Part shown: piece after piece, positions 17,771 to 25,768 of the stretch
Numbering within the stretch: the first letter of the stretch is position 1
Layout: each line of letters begins with the position of its first letter
Assembly (NCBI RefSeq): GCF_000337195.1
Contig: NZ_AOID01000009.1
Span: 1 to 47,957, forward strand
Source: Natrinema versiforme JCM 10478
GTDB taxonomy: Archaea; Halobacteriota; Halobacteria; Halobacteriales; Natrialbaceae
Direction of reading: 5' to 3'
Length of the DNA stretch: 47,957 nucleotides
Translations under genes and position numbers: made by a program
The notes under the pieces: model-generated
Databases searched by the model: none
Told to the model about the DNA's origin: nothing
What the model saw: the letters and a program-made list of their open reading frames with translations, nothing else

Positions 17771-17780
17771 CGTTTATATC
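17771..17780 (+). promoter_or_regulatory. TATA-like element of the GlcG/HbpS gene
   Basis: CGTTTATATC, centred about 31 bp before the ATG at 17806, inside an AT-rich 193-bp divergent spacer (17613-17805) shared with the formaldehyde dehydrogenase gene. Shared spacer suggests possible co-regulation. Confidence 0.5.
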
Positions 17781-17805
17781 CGCCACTAGTGTGGGAAGAT
17801 ATCGC

Positions 17806-18225
17806 ATGGTAGACACAGTGAGTCTCGACACGGCGAAGGAGGTCATCGACGCGGCCGAACGGCGGGCGAACGAGATCGACAATCCGATGGTGGTCACGGT
17901 CGCGAATTCCGAGGGCAACCTCGTCGCCCAACACCGGATGGACGGCGCGTGGCTCGCGTCGGTCGACATCTCCAGGAACAAGGCCTACACGGCGGCCGCG
18001 CTGGACATGCCGACGCACGACCTGGAGGAGCCGACGAAACCCGGTGAATCGCTGTACGGCCTACAGAACACCAACCAAGGGCGGATGGTCATCTTCGGCG
18101 GCGGCTACCCGCTGGAGCGGGACGGCGATATCGTCGGCGCGATCGGCGTCAGCGGGGGCGCGGTCGAGCAGGATATGGACGTCGCGGAGGCGGGCGTCGA
18201 CAAATTCGACGACCTCTCCTCGTAG
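17806..18225 (+). CDS. GlcG/HbpS (DUF336) family heme-binding-type protein
   Basis: A 139-residue single-domain protein: KEVIDAAERRANEI, then NPMVVTVANSEGNLVAQHRM, ASVDISRNKAYTAAALDMPT and the hallmark VIFGGGYPLERDGDIVGAIG followed by GVSGGAVEQDMDVAEAG. GlcG/HbpS proteins bind heme or small ligands and are often found with oxidative alcohol or glycolate genes, including PQQ dehydrogenase clusters. Here it lies between the formaldehyde dehydrogenase and the PQQ/cupredoxin operon, which agrees with that habit. Its exact role is unknown. No signal peptide. Confidence 0.85.
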   Translation: MVDTVSLDTAKEVIDAAERRANEIDNPMVVTVANSEGNLVAQHRMDGAWLASVDISRNKAYTAAALDMPTHDLEEPTKPGESLYGLQNTNQGRMVIFGGGYPLERDGDIVGAIGVSGGAVEQDMDVAEAGVDKFDDLSS

Positions 18226-18350
18226 CGACCTCCGCCCGTTCGGCGTCCGTTCTATCCGGCCGACGGCCACGGGTTCAAACGGCGACGTGCTCGTGTGTCC
18301 TATTGATCAGGACCAAAGAAAAACGGACGACTCCGAGCCGAGAAGCGGCG

Positions 18351-19742
18351 TCAGACGCCGTCGTCGGTCTCGTTGCCGTCGACGGCGGTCGTCTCGTTCC
18401 CGTCCGCATCGATCGTCTCGTTGCCGCCCGCTTCGACCGTTGCGTTGCCGTTCGCCCCGGCCGGCGCGTCCGCGGCAGCGGGCGTCTCGCCGCCACCGCT
18501 GACGGAGATTTCGCCGATCGCATCGAGTTGCGACTGGTCCAGGTAGACGGCCATCTCCTCGTTGGCGACGAACTCGACCGTCTGGGTCGCGCCCTCCTCG
18601 GCGGTGAAGTCCGATCGAACGAACGTGTTCCAGTCGATCGTCTCGCCGCCGCTGGCGATGGCGAGGTTGTGTCCCGGGAGCGGTTCGTAGTGTCTGTTTT
18701 TGCCCTCCGGCTCGAGGCGACCGATCGTGTTCTCCCACTCGATCGCGTAGGACTCGCCCACCTCGAGGTCGAGCGTCGGGTTCGGTTGGTCGGCGATGGC
18801 GTCGGGCGCTACCCCGACCCACTGGCCGTCCTCGAGCCGCATCGAGAAGGTCTCGGCCGGCTCGCCGGGTTCGATCTCGGGAAGCGTCACGGTGAGTTGC
18901 CGGTCCTCGCCGTCGATCGTTACCGTCTCCGACACCCGCTCGTGGCCGTAGGTCCAGACCTCGATGTCGTACTCGCCGTTCTCGAGGAGGTCAAAGCGGG
19001 CGATCGCGGGCGGCTGCGTCTGTTGGCCTTCGACGTCTCCGTCACCGCCGTCGCTGGCGTTACCGTCAGTGGCGTTGCCGGCGCTTTCGTTCCCCGGCGA
19101 CTGGGCCTCCGACTCCTCGCTCTGCCCTTCCTCCGCGAACGGGTCCGGCCGAGCGGCGAGGTCCGAGTACGAGTGCATGTCGCCGACGTAGACCTCAGCG
19201 CCGAGGGGCTCGCCGCTCTCGTCCTCGACGGTCACCGCGAGTTCGTGGACGTCGCCGGGATCAATCAGTTCGATCGGGCCGCGCATCTGGGCCGGGTGCG
19301 GCATGCAGAAGTACTCCTCCATCTCCTCGGTGGCGGTGAACCGGACGGACGTGTACTCGCCCTGCTCGGTCACCGTGTCGGTGGCCTCGAGGACCTCGAT
19401 GTCGTCGGCGACCGCGCTACCGGCGGTGATGTTGAAGTTGTGCATCGAGCCGTCGCCGTTGATCCAGATGACTTCGTGTTCTTCGCCTTCGATCAGGCGC
19501 AGCGGCGGGTTAGACTGGCCGTCGATTTCGTGCGGCGCGACGCCGAGCCAGCCGCCGACGATGCCGACCAGCGTGAGCGTCCGGGCCGCGCCGTCGCTCT
19601 GTGCGACGGGCATCGAGAAGTCGAACGCGTCGCGATAGGCACCGGCTTCGCCGGTGAGCGCGGCGATACCCGTGAGTGCCGCTGTTCCCTTCAACACGCC
19701 ACGGCGCGAGAGGTTCTCGCGTGAATCGTGTTCGTTTGACAT
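18351..19742 (-). CDS. Tat-exported protein with two cupredoxin-like domains
   Basis: A 463-residue exported protein, likely the electron acceptor of the PQQ dehydrogenase. The Tat signal is LSRRGVLKG at 11-19. Domain 1 (about 55-160) has a full type 1 copper set: His101 in MHNFNI, Cys146, His149 and Met153 in FCMPHPAQM. A beta-sandwich segment (165-290) is interrupted by an acidic linker. Domain 2 (about 298-415) repeats domain 1 (GWLGVAPHEI against QWVGVAPDAI) and keeps a GHN histidine, but lacks the Cys-His-Met loop. The tail carries several N-x-T sequons. Last gene of a three-gene operon, 25 bp after the dehydrogenase. Confidence 0.88.
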   Translation of the reverse strand: MSNEHDSRENLSRRGVLKGTAALTGIAALTGEAGAYRDAFDFSMPVAQSDGAARTLTLVGIVGGWLGVAPHEIDGQSNPPLRLIEGEEHEVIWINGDGSMHNFNITAGSAVADDIEVLEATDTVTEQGEYTSVRFTATEEMEEYFCMPHPAQMRGPIELIDPGDVHELAVTVEDESGEPLGAEVYVGDMHSYSDLAARPDPFAEEGQSEESEAQSPGNESAGNATDGNASDGGDGDVEGQQTQPPAIARFDLLENGEYDIEVWTYGHERVSETVTIDGEDRQLTVTLPEIEPGEPAETFSMRLEDGQWVGVAPDAIADQPNPTLDLEVGESYAIEWENTIGRLEPEGKNRHYEPLPGHNLAIASGGETIDWNTFVRSDFTAEEGATQTVEFVANEEMAVYLDQSQLDAIGEISVSGGGETPAAADAPAGANGNATVEAGGNETIDADGNETTAVDGNETDDGV

Positions 19743-19767
19743 AGTTGGATGGTGATTGGTGTGTTGG

Positions 19768-21477
19768 TCAGGCCTCGAGCGAGAACACGGCGAGCGTGTC
19801 GCCGCGGGTTCCCTGTCGGAGCCAGCCGCTGCCGCCGACCTGGACGGCGACGTACTGTTTCTCCTCGCCGGGGTCGTACCAGCTCATGGGGGAGGCGCTG
19901 ATCGGGACATCGAACTCGTGCTCCCAGAGGCGCTCGCCGTTCTCGCCGTCGTAGGCGACGAGGTTGCCGTTCTGGGTGCCGTTGAACACGAGTCCCGTCG
20001 CGGTCGACATCGAGCCGCCCCACATGTAGAACCGGTCCTCGCTCTCGATCCAGTCGCGCCAGACGCGCTCGCCGGTCGCCGGATCGACCGCCGCGAAGGC
20101 GGTGATCGACTCGTTCCACTCGTCGGGGAACTCGGTGGCCGGATCGTCCAGGCCGCCGCCCCAGTAGGGGTTGCCCTCGCTGTACTCCTCGTAGCGCCAG
20201 TACAGATCCTGCGGGAAGTTCTGGTGGATGACGTACACCAGTCCCGTCGCCGGGTTGTACGATGGCGGTTGCCAGTCGTTGCCCCCCGGCGCGCCGGGGA
20301 CGAACGGAATCCGCTCGTCCGCGCTGATGTGGGGAATCATCTCCCACATATTGATGTGCTGGCAGATCTCCTCGCTGCGCTCGTGGAGCTTGCCCGACTC
20401 GGCGTCCATCATGTACACCCAGCCGGCTTTGTCCGAGCCGACGACCATGTCCATCGAGCCGTCCTCGACCTCCACGTCCCGAAGCAGTACCCGCGGCGCG
20501 GCCGCGTCGTAGTCCCAGACGTCGTGGGGGCTGCTCTGGAAGCCCCACTCGGTCTCGCCGTCCTCGAGGTTCATCGTGATCGTCCCGCACGTGGGGAAGT
20601 TCGGTCCCGGGCGGACCGTCCCGTCGAAGTCGGGACCGGGGTTCGCCACCGGCGAGTGGAGGACCCCGCGTTCCTCGTCGATCGTCGGCGTCATCCAACT
20701 CGTCCCGCAGCCGTGGGTGCGGCTCTCGCCGACCCACTCGTCTTCAGGTAGCGTGTGCTGTCGCCACTGTATCTCGCCGCTCTCGGCGTCGAGGGCCGCG
20801 ATGAATCCGATCACGCCGTACTCGCCGCCGGCGCTGCCCGTGTAGATCGTGCCGTCGTGGATCACCGGGGCCCACGTCGCCGAGTAGCCGACCTCGTGGT
20901 CGGCGGTCTGGGTGTACCAGACCTCCTCGCCAGTGTAGCGGTCCAGCGCGACGACGCCGGAATCGAGCGTCGTCATGTAGACCTTGTCGCCGAGGACGGC
21001 GGCCCCACGGTTGTTGTCGTCACAGCAGAGCTCGACCCCGATCGGCGGCGCGTAGGTGTAGCTCCAGAGGACCTCCCCCTCGCGGGGGTCGATCGCCTTC
21101 ATGTGATTCGGCCCGTTCGTCTGGTACATGACCGGCGGATCGCCCGGGATCACGATGGGCGTCCCCTCCATGCTCGAGCCCGTCCCGACGGACATCTCGT
21201 ACTCGAGCTCGAGGTCGGAGACGTTCTCGGGCGTGATCGTGTCGGCGGGCGTGGCCCGGTGTTGTTCGTAGTTCCCGCCGTACATGAGCCAGGACTCGGG
21301 GTCCTCGCCCGTCCCGCTCAGCATCTCCTGATCGACGTCGACCTCCGGAATGCGGTCGGTGTCGTGTTGTTCGGTCACCGACTCCTCGGGCCCGCCGACC
21401 AGCGTATAGCCGTCCTCGATCTCTCGCAGTTCGATCTCGCGTGCGGCCTGTACGGCCCTGTCGTTGCGTAGTGCCAT
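19768..21477 (-). CDS. PQQ-dependent alcohol dehydrogenase, putative lanthanide type
   Basis: A 569-residue eight-bladed quinoprotein. Residues matching methanol/ethanol dehydrogenases are the vicinal disulfide ELCCDDNNRG (Cys151-Cys152), metal ligands Glu219 in AGGEYGV and Asn279 in VANPGP, the catalytic Asp322 and the further Asp324 in HDVWDYDAAAP. XoxF-type lanthanide enzymes have Asp at this last place while calcium MxaF has Ala. Expected to oxidise a primary alcohol, passing electrons to the cupredoxin encoded next. Surprisingly, no signal peptide is present: the first 50 residues are polar. The strong ribosome site fixes this start. PQQ biosynthesis genes are not in the window. Confidence 0.85.
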   Translation of the reverse strand: MALRNDRAVQAAREIELREIEDGYTLVGGPEESVTEQHDTDRIPEVDVDQEMLSGTGEDPESWLMYGGNYEQHRATPADTITPENVSDLELEYEMSVGTGSSMEGTPIVIPGDPPVMYQTNGPNHMKAIDPREGEVLWSYTYAPPIGVELCCDDNNRGAAVLGDKVYMTTLDSGVVALDRYTGEEVWYTQTADHEVGYSATWAPVIHDGTIYTGSAGGEYGVIGFIAALDAESGEIQWRQHTLPEDEWVGESRTHGCGTSWMTPTIDEERGVLHSPVANPGPDFDGTVRPGPNFPTCGTITMNLEDGETEWGFQSSPHDVWDYDAAAPRVLLRDVEVEDGSMDMVVGSDKAGWVYMMDAESGKLHERSEEICQHINMWEMIPHISADERIPFVPGAPGGNDWQPPSYNPATGLVYVIHQNFPQDLYWRYEEYSEGNPYWGGGLDDPATEFPDEWNESITAFAAVDPATGERVWRDWIESEDRFYMWGGSMSTATGLVFNGTQNGNLVAYDGENGERLWEHEFDVPISASPMSWYDPGEEKQYVAVQVGGSGWLRQGTRGDTLAVFSLEA

Positions 21478-21480
21478 GCG

Positions 21481-21490
21481 TGATCACCTC
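21481..21490 (-). promoter_or_regulatory. Shine-Dalgarno site of the PQQ dehydrogenase
   Basis: On the minus strand GAGGTGATCA is an uninterrupted 10-nt complement to the archaeal 16S 3' end (TGATCACCTC). It lies 3 nt before the ATG at 21477 (7 nt counting from GAGGTG) and overlaps the stop codon of the upstream gene. It fixes the start and so supports absence of a signal peptide. Confidence 0.7.
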
Positions 21491-22386
21491 AGTTCGCTCG
21501 GAGCGCGCATCTCGTCCGTGATGTAGAAGACGGTGTGCAACAGCTCCTCTTGACTGACGATCTGGACGGCCGAGCCCGCGGTGAACGCGGCCGTCAGCTG
21601 TTCGTCCGTAACGCGTTCCTCGCCGGCGAGATCGCAGGCCGCGGTCGCCGAGACGAACAGCCCGCCCAGCATCGCCTTGACGTACCTGACCGCCGCGTCG
21701 AGGATCTCGTCGGTGAGCAGCACCTCGTTCTGCCAGAGGTGTCTGTCGAGCCCCTGGATCCACAGCAGTGCCCCGCCCATCGCGCGCTGGTGGAGCGGCG
21801 GTATGGTGTCGGTCTCGAACTCGACGCCAGCCGGGATCTGATTCGACGGCACCCAGCGGGCCAGCCGCTCGTCGTTGTTCGTGACGTCGACCAGCAGCGC
21901 CGTTTTCTCCGACTCGTCGAAGCCGGCGTCGTCGAGCGCCGACGACAGGGGGTCGGCCAGAATCAGTTCGCGCGCCGTCGTCTCGACGTGCGCCGCCGTA
22001 AACCGCGGCAGGTTCTCGTCGAGACTCTCGAAGAACCCGACCTCGAGCAGGTGGTCGTAGAGACGCCACCCGGGTTCGGCGACCGCTGTATACAGTCCGT
22101 GTGGTTCGTCCGGGACGCCCGCATCGCGAACGGTCGGCAAGCGACCGATCTCGTCCGCGATGGCCTCCCGTTCCCGCTCGAGCAATTCCCGATCGAGTCG
22201 CCTGGCGAGATCGGCCCGAATCGCGTCGCCACGAGAGGCGAACGTCGAGTCGGACCGCGCTTCGATCTGTCCTGCGAGTCGCTCCCACGTTATCGCCCCG
22301 TCCCCTGGGGTGTCGACGCCGAGGGTCGTCGCCAGATCGCGTTGTTCCGCGACCGTCATGTCTGCGGCAGTGGATACTTGTGCCAT
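21484..22386 (-). CDS. unknown helical protein, first gene of the PQQ/cupredoxin operon
   Basis: A 300-residue, soluble, mostly alpha-helical protein I do not recognise. Its stop overlaps the ribosome site of the PQQ dehydrogenase, so translation may be coupled. Notable parts are a charged N-terminal half (REREAIADEIGRLPTVRDAG), a central PHGLYTAVAEPGWRLYDHLL, and a C-terminal half rich in conserved-looking aromatics (HQRAMGGALLWIQGLDRHLW, VRYVKAMLGGLFVSATAACD, ELLHTVFYITDEMR). No signal peptide, zinc motif or known fold was seen. It might be a chaperone, cofactor loader or anchor for the enzyme (speculative). ATG at 22359 is an alternative start. Confidence 0.75.
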   Translation of the reverse strand: MAQVSTAADMTVAEQRDLATTLGVDTPGDGAITWERLAGQIEARSDSTFASRGDAIRADLARRLDRELLEREREAIADEIGRLPTVRDAGVPDEPHGLYTAVAEPGWRLYDHLLEVGFFESLDENLPRFTAAHVETTARELILADPLSSALDDAGFDESEKTALLVDVTNNDERLARWVPSNQIPAGVEFETDTIPPLHQRAMGGALLWIQGLDRHLWQNEVLLTDEILDAAVRYVKAMLGGLFVSATAACDLAGEERVTDEQLTAAFTAGSAVQIVSQEELLHTVFYITDEMRAPSELR

Positions 22387-22578
22387 GATACCACGGCACA
22401 GTTGACGCCACCCCGTGATTTGATAATACTTACCAATGGATTCGGGGGTGCTCGGAACGGGCTAAATGAGTGTGTTCATTAAACAGGTAAAATGCCTTAG
22501 ATACGATTATATGCTCCCGCCCTATCCCAGCGGGCACGGTGGCGCTTTTTGATCGTTCGACGCGTAGCAAATGCCCCG

Positions 22579-23436
22579 ATGGTCGACATCTCCGAGACGC
22601 TCGCCCGGCTCGAACAGCCCGCGTACACCGGTGACAACCGGTGTCTGCCGTGTACCGCGGTGAACGTCGCTCTCGCGTTCGCCATCGCGGCCGGCCTCGC
22701 CATCGCGGGGTCGGCAGTCGCCGGCGCGCTCGCGTTCGGCGTCTGTCTCGCGCTCATCCGTCTCCGGGGCTATCTCGTCCCGGGCACGCCGACGATCACC
22801 CGACGGTATTTCCCGGATCGCGTCCTCGAGCGGTTCGGCAAGTCGACAGCGGCCACTCCGACGATCGAGGCGGTCTCCCCCGATGAACTCGCGAGCACCC
22901 TGACCGCCGCCGGCATTGTGACGGCCGACGAGGGCGCGATTCGACTCGCCCCCGCGTTCCGACGGCGGTGGAACGACCGCCTCTCGAGCGCCGACGCGGC
23001 CGACCCGAGCGCGGCCGAGGTCGGATCGATGCTCGGGGCGGACGAGAGCGAGCAGGTCGGCGAGACCGCGTTTCTCCTCGACGGCCGAAAGCAGGTCCGG
23101 TGGGAATCGACCGCGGCGCTCGCGGCCGACGTCGCCGCGGCGGCCGAACTCCGCACCCGGATCGACGGCTGGGACGCTCTCGCGGTCGACGAGCGCCGCG
23201 ACCTCTTGACGGGGCTGCGACTGTTGCGAGACGACTGTCCGATCTGTCGCGACCAGGTCCAGACCGCTGCCGAGCGCCTCGAGCACTGCTGCCGGCGACC
23301 CCGTATCGGTCTCCGGTCGGTCTGTGAGGGGTGTGACCGACCGGTGGTCGAACGCAACCTCGCCGAGTCGGCGGCCGACCCGTGGCTCGAGCTGGCCGGT
23401 GTGGCGGTGACGGACGAAGCGACGACCGAAAAATAA
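22579..23436 (+). CDS. conserved haloarchaeal membrane protein with cysteine pairs
   Basis: About 285 residues. An N-terminal region NRCLPCTAVN precedes two close membrane helices (VALAFAIAAGLAIAGSAVAG and ALAFGVCLALIRLRG). The rest is soluble, with PTITRRYFPDRVLERFG and a C-terminal cysteine-rich part: CPICRDQV, HCCRRPRIG and CEGCDRPVVE, which could hold zinc. The start at 22579 (MVDISETLARLEQ) is preferred to an upstream ATG ten codons earlier. Function unknown. It is convergent with the formate dehydrogenase gene, with a 20-bp gap. Confidence 0.7.
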   Translation: MVDISETLARLEQPAYTGDNRCLPCTAVNVALAFAIAAGLAIAGSAVAGALAFGVCLALIRLRGYLVPGTPTITRRYFPDRVLERFGKSTAATPTIEAVSPDELASTLTAAGIVTADEGAIRLAPAFRRRWNDRLSSADAADPSAAEVGSMLGADESEQVGETAFLLDGRKQVRWESTAALAADVAAAAELRTRIDGWDALAVDERRDLLTGLRLLRDDCPICRDQVQTAAERLEHCCRRPRIGLRSVCEGCDRPVVERNLAESAADPWLELAGVAVTDEATTEK

Positions 23437-23456
23437 GCAGTCTCCTCCGATCGAGT

Positions 23457-25601
23457 TCAGTCGTCGCCGGCTGCGGGGTCGGCGGTCTCGCCGAGCGGTT
23501 CGACCTCGACGTCGATCTCCGCGGCGGCGGCCTTGTACTCGGGGATCTTCGACCGTTCGTCGAGCACGTGGTTCGTAAGCTTGTTCGCCGAGGCGGCGGC
23601 GAAGTGCGGCGTCGTCCAGACGACCCCCTCCTTGGTGTCGTCGGTCACGTGTGCCTCGAGCGTGATCTCGCCCCGGCGGGACCGAAGGCGGACGTACTCG
23701 CCGTCTTCGATCCCGTAGCGCTCGGCGTCGGCGGGGTGGACGTCGACGAAGTTCTCCGGGGTCTGCTTGTTGAGCGTCGGCGATCTGGTGCTCATCGTCC
23801 CCGTGTTGTAGTGTTCCTCGAGTCGCGCCGTCGTGAGGAGCAGCGGGTACTCGTCGTCGGGGGTCTCCGCGGGCGGCGTGTGTTCGACGCCCTCGATGTG
23901 GCCCCGTCCACTCTCGGTGTCGAACTCGTGCTCGTAGAGGAACGGATCGCCCTCGTCGCCGGGTTCGTAGCAGGGCCAGTGCAGTCCTTCCTCACCGAGC
24001 AGGTCGTAGGTCATGCCGTGGTAGCTTGGACAGACCTGCCGGAGTTCCTCGAAGATTTCCTCGGGGTCCTCGAAGTCGAACCCACCGGGGCCGAACAGCC
24101 GCGTCCCGATCTCGGTCAGGATCTCCCGGTCGTGTTTCGTGTTCTCGTGGACTTTTCCCACGCCGCGCATCCGCTGGACGCGCCGGTCGGTGTTAGTGAC
24201 GGTCCCGCCGCGTTCCGCCCACGTCGTCGCGGGGAGGATCACGTCGGCGTAGTCTGCGGTCTCCGTGTGGAAGATGTCCTGGACGACGGTGAACTCGAGC
24301 TCCGCCAGCCGCTCGGCGACCGCGTTGGCGTCCGGCTCGCTCATCACGGGGTTCTCGCCCATGACGAAGAGTCCCTTGATCGAGTCGCCCGCCTCGTAGG
24401 AGATCTCGACGTTCGTGAGGCCAGGTTCGTCGGGTATCTCGAAGCCCCACACCTCCTCGACGGATTCGCGGGCCTCGTCGTCGTCGACGAGTTGGTAGCC
24501 CGGGAGGACGTTCGGCATCGCGCCGACGTCACAGGTCCCCTGGACGTTGTTCTGCCCGCGAAGCGGGTTGACGCCCGTTCCGGGGCGGCCGAGGTTGCCC
24601 GTGATCAGCGCCAGATTGATCTCGTTTTGGACGTTGTCGACGCCGCAGGTGTGCTGGCTCATCCCCATCCCGGTGAAGATGGCCGCGTTGTTGGCCATCG
24701 CGTACTTTTCGGCCGCCAGTTCGATCTCCTCGAGCGGGACGCCACACTCCTCGGCCGCGGCCTCCTTGTCGAAGTCCTCGAGGGTCTCTTTCAGATGGTC
24801 GAATCCTTCCGTGCGCTCTTCGATAAATTCCTCGTCGATCCAGCCGTCGTCGGGGTTTTCTTCGTGGTGCTCGAGGATCGTCTTGAGGACGATATTGAGG
24901 AGGGGAATATCGGTTCCCGGATTCAGCTGCAAGTGCTGGTGGCGGTCGGTGTCGTCGATCTGGAACGACCGCGTCGTCTTGTTCGCGTGGGGATCGACCT
25001 GGATGACGGTCGCGCCCTCGAGGACGGCCTGCCGGAAGTACTGGCTGTTGGCGATGGGATGTTGCTCGCCCGGATTCGCCCCCTGAATCCAGAAGACGTC
25101 GGCCTCCTCCCGAAGGTCGCGCATGCTGTTTGTCATCGCCCCCGCGCCCAGACTCGTCCGCAGCGCCCAGACCGTCGAGGCGTGGCACATCCGCGTGCAG
25201 TTGTCGACGTTGTTGGTGCCGTAGCGGCGGGCCAGCTTCTGGAGGAGGTAGTTCTCCTCGTTCATCACCTTCGAGGAGCCGAAAAACCCCATCGCGTCCG
25301 GCCCGTACTCCGCTCGAATCCGCTCGAGTTCGTCGACGATGTACTCGTAGGCCTCCTCCCAGGAGGCCTCGCGGAACTCGCCGTCCTCCTTAATCTGCGG
25401 CTCGGTGAGTCGGTCTTCGTGGTCGACTACCTCCGTCGCCGCACCGCCTTTGATGCAGATTCGGCCCTCGTTGACCGGGGCGTCGCCCCACGGCATGAAC
25501 TGGACGTCGCCCGGTTCCTCGCCCGGCTGTACTTGAATGCCGCACCCGACCCCGCAGTACGGACAGATCGTCTTCACTGGCTCCTGTTGATCACTGGACA
25601 T
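23457..25601 (-). CDS. fdhF: formate dehydrogenase alpha subunit, FdhF type, Cys form
   Basis: Molybdopterin enzyme of 714 residues, expected to oxidise formate to CO2. N-terminal [4Fe-4S] motif CPYCGVGCGIQ ... CIKGG, then the active site DNCTRMCHASTVWAL, where the cysteine before His is the molybdenum ligand (selenocysteine in E. coli FdhF). NLGRPGTGVNPLRGQNNVQG is the family block near the formate arginine, and GGTVTNTDRRVQRM follows. No separate beta/gamma subunits are adjacent, so the electron acceptor is unknown. The ATG at 25601 is preferred to a GTG at 25610. mobA, 1.4 kb away, could supply the cofactor. Confidence 0.9.
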   Translation of the reverse strand: MSSDQQEPVKTICPYCGVGCGIQVQPGEEPGDVQFMPWGDAPVNEGRICIKGGAATEVVDHEDRLTEPQIKEDGEFREASWEEAYEYIVDELERIRAEYGPDAMGFFGSSKVMNEENYLLQKLARRYGTNNVDNCTRMCHASTVWALRTSLGAGAMTNSMRDLREEADVFWIQGANPGEQHPIANSQYFRQAVLEGATVIQVDPHANKTTRSFQIDDTDRHQHLQLNPGTDIPLLNIVLKTILEHHEENPDDGWIDEEFIEERTEGFDHLKETLEDFDKEAAAEECGVPLEEIELAAEKYAMANNAAIFTGMGMSQHTCGVDNVQNEINLALITGNLGRPGTGVNPLRGQNNVQGTCDVGAMPNVLPGYQLVDDDEARESVEEVWGFEIPDEPGLTNVEISYEAGDSIKGLFVMGENPVMSEPDANAVAERLAELEFTVVQDIFHTETADYADVILPATTWAERGGTVTNTDRRVQRMRGVGKVHENTKHDREILTEIGTRLFGPGGFDFEDPEEIFEELRQVCPSYHGMTYDLLGEEGLHWPCYEPGDEGDPFLYEHEFDTESGRGHIEGVEHTPPAETPDDEYPLLLTTARLEEHYNTGTMSTRSPTLNKQTPENFVDVHPADAERYGIEDGEYVRLRSRRGEITLEAHVTDDTKEGVVWTTPHFAAASANKLTNHVLDERSKIPEYKAAAAEIDVEVEPLGETADPAAGDD

Positions 25602-25768
25602 TAGGGTCACACCCGTTGCCCGACCAGTCCACCGCCGCGTACATGATACTTTCTACCACACAGATTGTATGTGGCTCTCGATAGATCGTAGCGCCATTTC
25701 GAGACGGTAGCACTAGTGATATCCGCGATCAGTATCGGGTGACGAATAGCGATGATCTATCGCAGGAG

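Noticed and set aside
18295-18315. GTCCT-AGGAC hairpin between two convergent genes
   Set aside because: Stem of 5 bp only and no strong T-run; could easily be chance.
18303-19724. Open frame of 473 codons on the plus strand
   Set aside because: Antisense of the cupredoxin gene, Arg/Val/Asp-rich composition and no motif.
23382-25604. Long open frame (740 codons) on the plus strand
   Set aside because: Antisense shadow of fdhF. GC-rich codon bias keeps the opposite frame open; no family motifs appear.
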